The notes beneath the pieces are model-generated. The model saw nothing but the letters and a program-made list of their open reading frames with translations. It was not told where the DNA came from and did no database searches. A stretch of 64,000 nucleotides of DNA from G038396625 sp038396625 (lineage in GTDB: Bacteria; Bacillota; Clostridia; Peptostreptococcales; Thermotaleaceae). This document shows, in pieces, positions 63,169-64,000 of the stretch. The stretch is from positions 1,178,001 to 1,242,000 of the forward strand of contig CP121688.1 in NCBI GenBank assembly GCA_038396625.1, given 5' to 3'. Every line of letters begins with the position of its first letter. The first letter of the stretch is position 1. A program made the position numbers and the translations under genes.

Positions 63169-63879
63169 ATGGAACTTATAAATGATGCTAAGGGAAAACC
63201 TTTAGCTGAAGTAGTTGCAGACAGTATTAAGAGTTATATCATAGATAATGATTTAAAAGTGGGTGACAAGATTCCTAATGAAATGGAACTTTCAGAAGCA
63301 TTGGGCGTAGGAAGAGGCACCATTAGAGAGGCTGTAAAAATTTTAGTTTCAAGAAATATATTGGGAATTCGTAGAGGAGTCGGTACTTTTGTATCTGAAA
63401 AACTAGGAATTGTGGATGACCCATTGGGATTAGTATTCATGAAAGATAAACAAAGTCTTGCAATGGATTTATTAGATGTTCGTTTGATGCTGGAACCTAA
63501 AATAGCATCTTTGGCTGCAAAAAATGCAACGAATAAGCAAATTGAAGAATTGAGAATTCAGTGTAATAAAGTTGAGGCGGCTATTAATAATGGAGAGAAT
63601 CATACGCAGGAAGATATTTTGTTTCATAAGATGATTGCTGGATGTAGTGGCAATGCTGTAGTGGGAAAATTAATCCCGGTTATTCATTCATCTGTTTCTG
63701 TTTTTGCCAACGTAACGCATAGAAAACTAAGAAATGAAACGATAGAAACTCATCGTCAAATAATGGAAGCTATTGCAGAACACGATATTGAAGGAGCAGA
63801 ATTGGCTATGATAATGCACTTAGGCTATAATCGTCGCTTAATTAAAAAGATGCAACATAATCAGGAGAATGATGATTGA
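63169..63879 (+). CDS. GntR/FadR-family transcriptional regulator (probable KdgR)
   Basis: The 236-residue regulator has an N-terminal winged HTH (KIPNEMELSEALGVGRGTIREAVKILVSRNILGIRRGVGTFV) and a C-terminal FCD effector domain (about 95-230) with LLDVRLMLEPKIASLAA and HKMIAGCSGN, which binds small carboxylates through a metal. Its place between KDG/KDPG genes and a dehydratase gene suggests that a sugar acid or KDG-like ligand controls them. AAAGAGGTG precedes ATG 63169. Confidence 0.92.
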   Translation: MELINDAKGKPLAEVVADSIKSYIIDNDLKVGDKIPNEMELSEALGVGRGTIREAVKILVSRNILGIRRGVGTFVSEKLGIVDDPLGLVFMKDKQSLAMDLLDVRLMLEPKIASLAAKNATNKQIEELRIQCNKVEAAINNGENHTQEDILFHKMIAGCSGNAVVGKLIPVIHSSVSVFANVTHRKLRNETIETHRQIMEAIAEHDIEGAELAMIMHLGYNRRLIKKMQHNQENDD

Positions 63880-63894
63880 GGAGATAATGTAATT

Positions 63895-64000
63895 ATGATG
63901 CGTAAAAATGAAGAATTTCAAAGTCAAAAAATTCGTAGGTTGGCGCCTGAAATAGATCCACTCCGCATGGGAATGGGATGGAAAGTAGAAGACCTTTCAA
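63895..64000 (+). CDS. IlvD/Edd-family dehydratase (3' end outside window)
   Basis: The visible 35 residues read RKNEEFQSQKIRRLAPEIDPLRMGMGWKVEDLS, the start of an IlvD/Edd-family Fe-S dehydratase (dihydroxy-acid or sugar-acid dehydratase). It starts 15 bp after the GntR gene. Context (KDG kinase and KDPG aldolase) favours a sugar-acid dehydratase that makes KDG over an amino-acid enzyme; the substrate is not decidable here. Confidence 0.7.
   Translation, partial: MMRKNEEFQSQKIRRLAPEIDPLRMGMGWKVEDLS

Overview
The window reads as a chromosomal stretch of a low-GC, endospore-forming, anaerobic Firmicute of the Clostridia, perhaps near Alkaliphilus and relatives (genus is inference). The evidence is the AT-rich sequence, strong AGGAGG-type ribosome sites with frequent TTG/GTG starts, three spore-germinant receptor operons, CotF-type coat proteins, a flavodiiron protein, a hydrogenase-system regulator (TM1266 family), and two Na+/H+ or K+/H+ antiporter genes. 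I saw no intact IS, prophage, CRISPR array, tRNA or rRNA.

Layout. 0-4.5 kb: the end of a sigma-54 activator, an unlisted 54-codon gene, a HAD hydrolase, a YeiH-type permease and a DUF4870 protein. 4.5-14.6 kb: a nucleoside/ribose regulon. A LacI-family repressor with its own consensus promoter and three operator copies is followed by ribokinase, a BMP lipoprotein, ABC ATPase, two permeases, nucleoside hydrolase, an M20 amidohydrolase and a GATase-like protein. The apparent logic is import of nucleosides, cleavage to base plus ribose, and phosphorylation of ribose. 14.6-23.7 kb: housekeeping and stress genes (flavodiiron protein, CvfB, a GGDEF/HD-GYP protein, the YhaO/YhaN nuclease pair, a Nudix hydrolase, TM1266). 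23.7-27.8 kb: first ger operon, order A-C-D-B. 28-39 kb: an MFS carrier, a chemoreceptor fragment, an ECF sigma/anti-sigma pair, Hsp20 under a CtsR-type box, 3-methyladenine glycosylase, a LysM-CAP protein, a nitrilase-family amidase, a secreted GH3 enzyme, a PII-like protein paired with a CPA2 antiporter, and NhaC. 39.8-45.9 kb: a five-PAS GGDEF-EAL protein, a methyltransferase, a radical SAM protein and two small coat proteins. 46-54 kb: two convergent ger operons; the plus-strand one has a gerA that needs a non-AUG start and a gerB with an in-frame stop. 54-60 kb: GDPD, small unknown proteins, a lipoprotein, a YyaL-type gene broken by about 20 extra nucleotides, a cysteine-less HMA protein and a RemA-like protein. 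60-64 kb: a sugar-acid module (Eda-VOC fusion, KdgK, GntR regulator, start of an IlvD/Edd dehydratase), with one 12-bp motif shared by its two promoters.

The observations most worth following up are: the PII-like/antiporter pair; the broken genes (gerB, yyaL, chemoreceptor remnant); the CTG start of gerA; the 969-bp gap at 59.9-60.9 kb with paired palindromes; the shared operator of the sugar-acid module; and the repeated placement of terminator hairpins over the last codons of minus-strand genes. I did not find an obviously new large multigene system.
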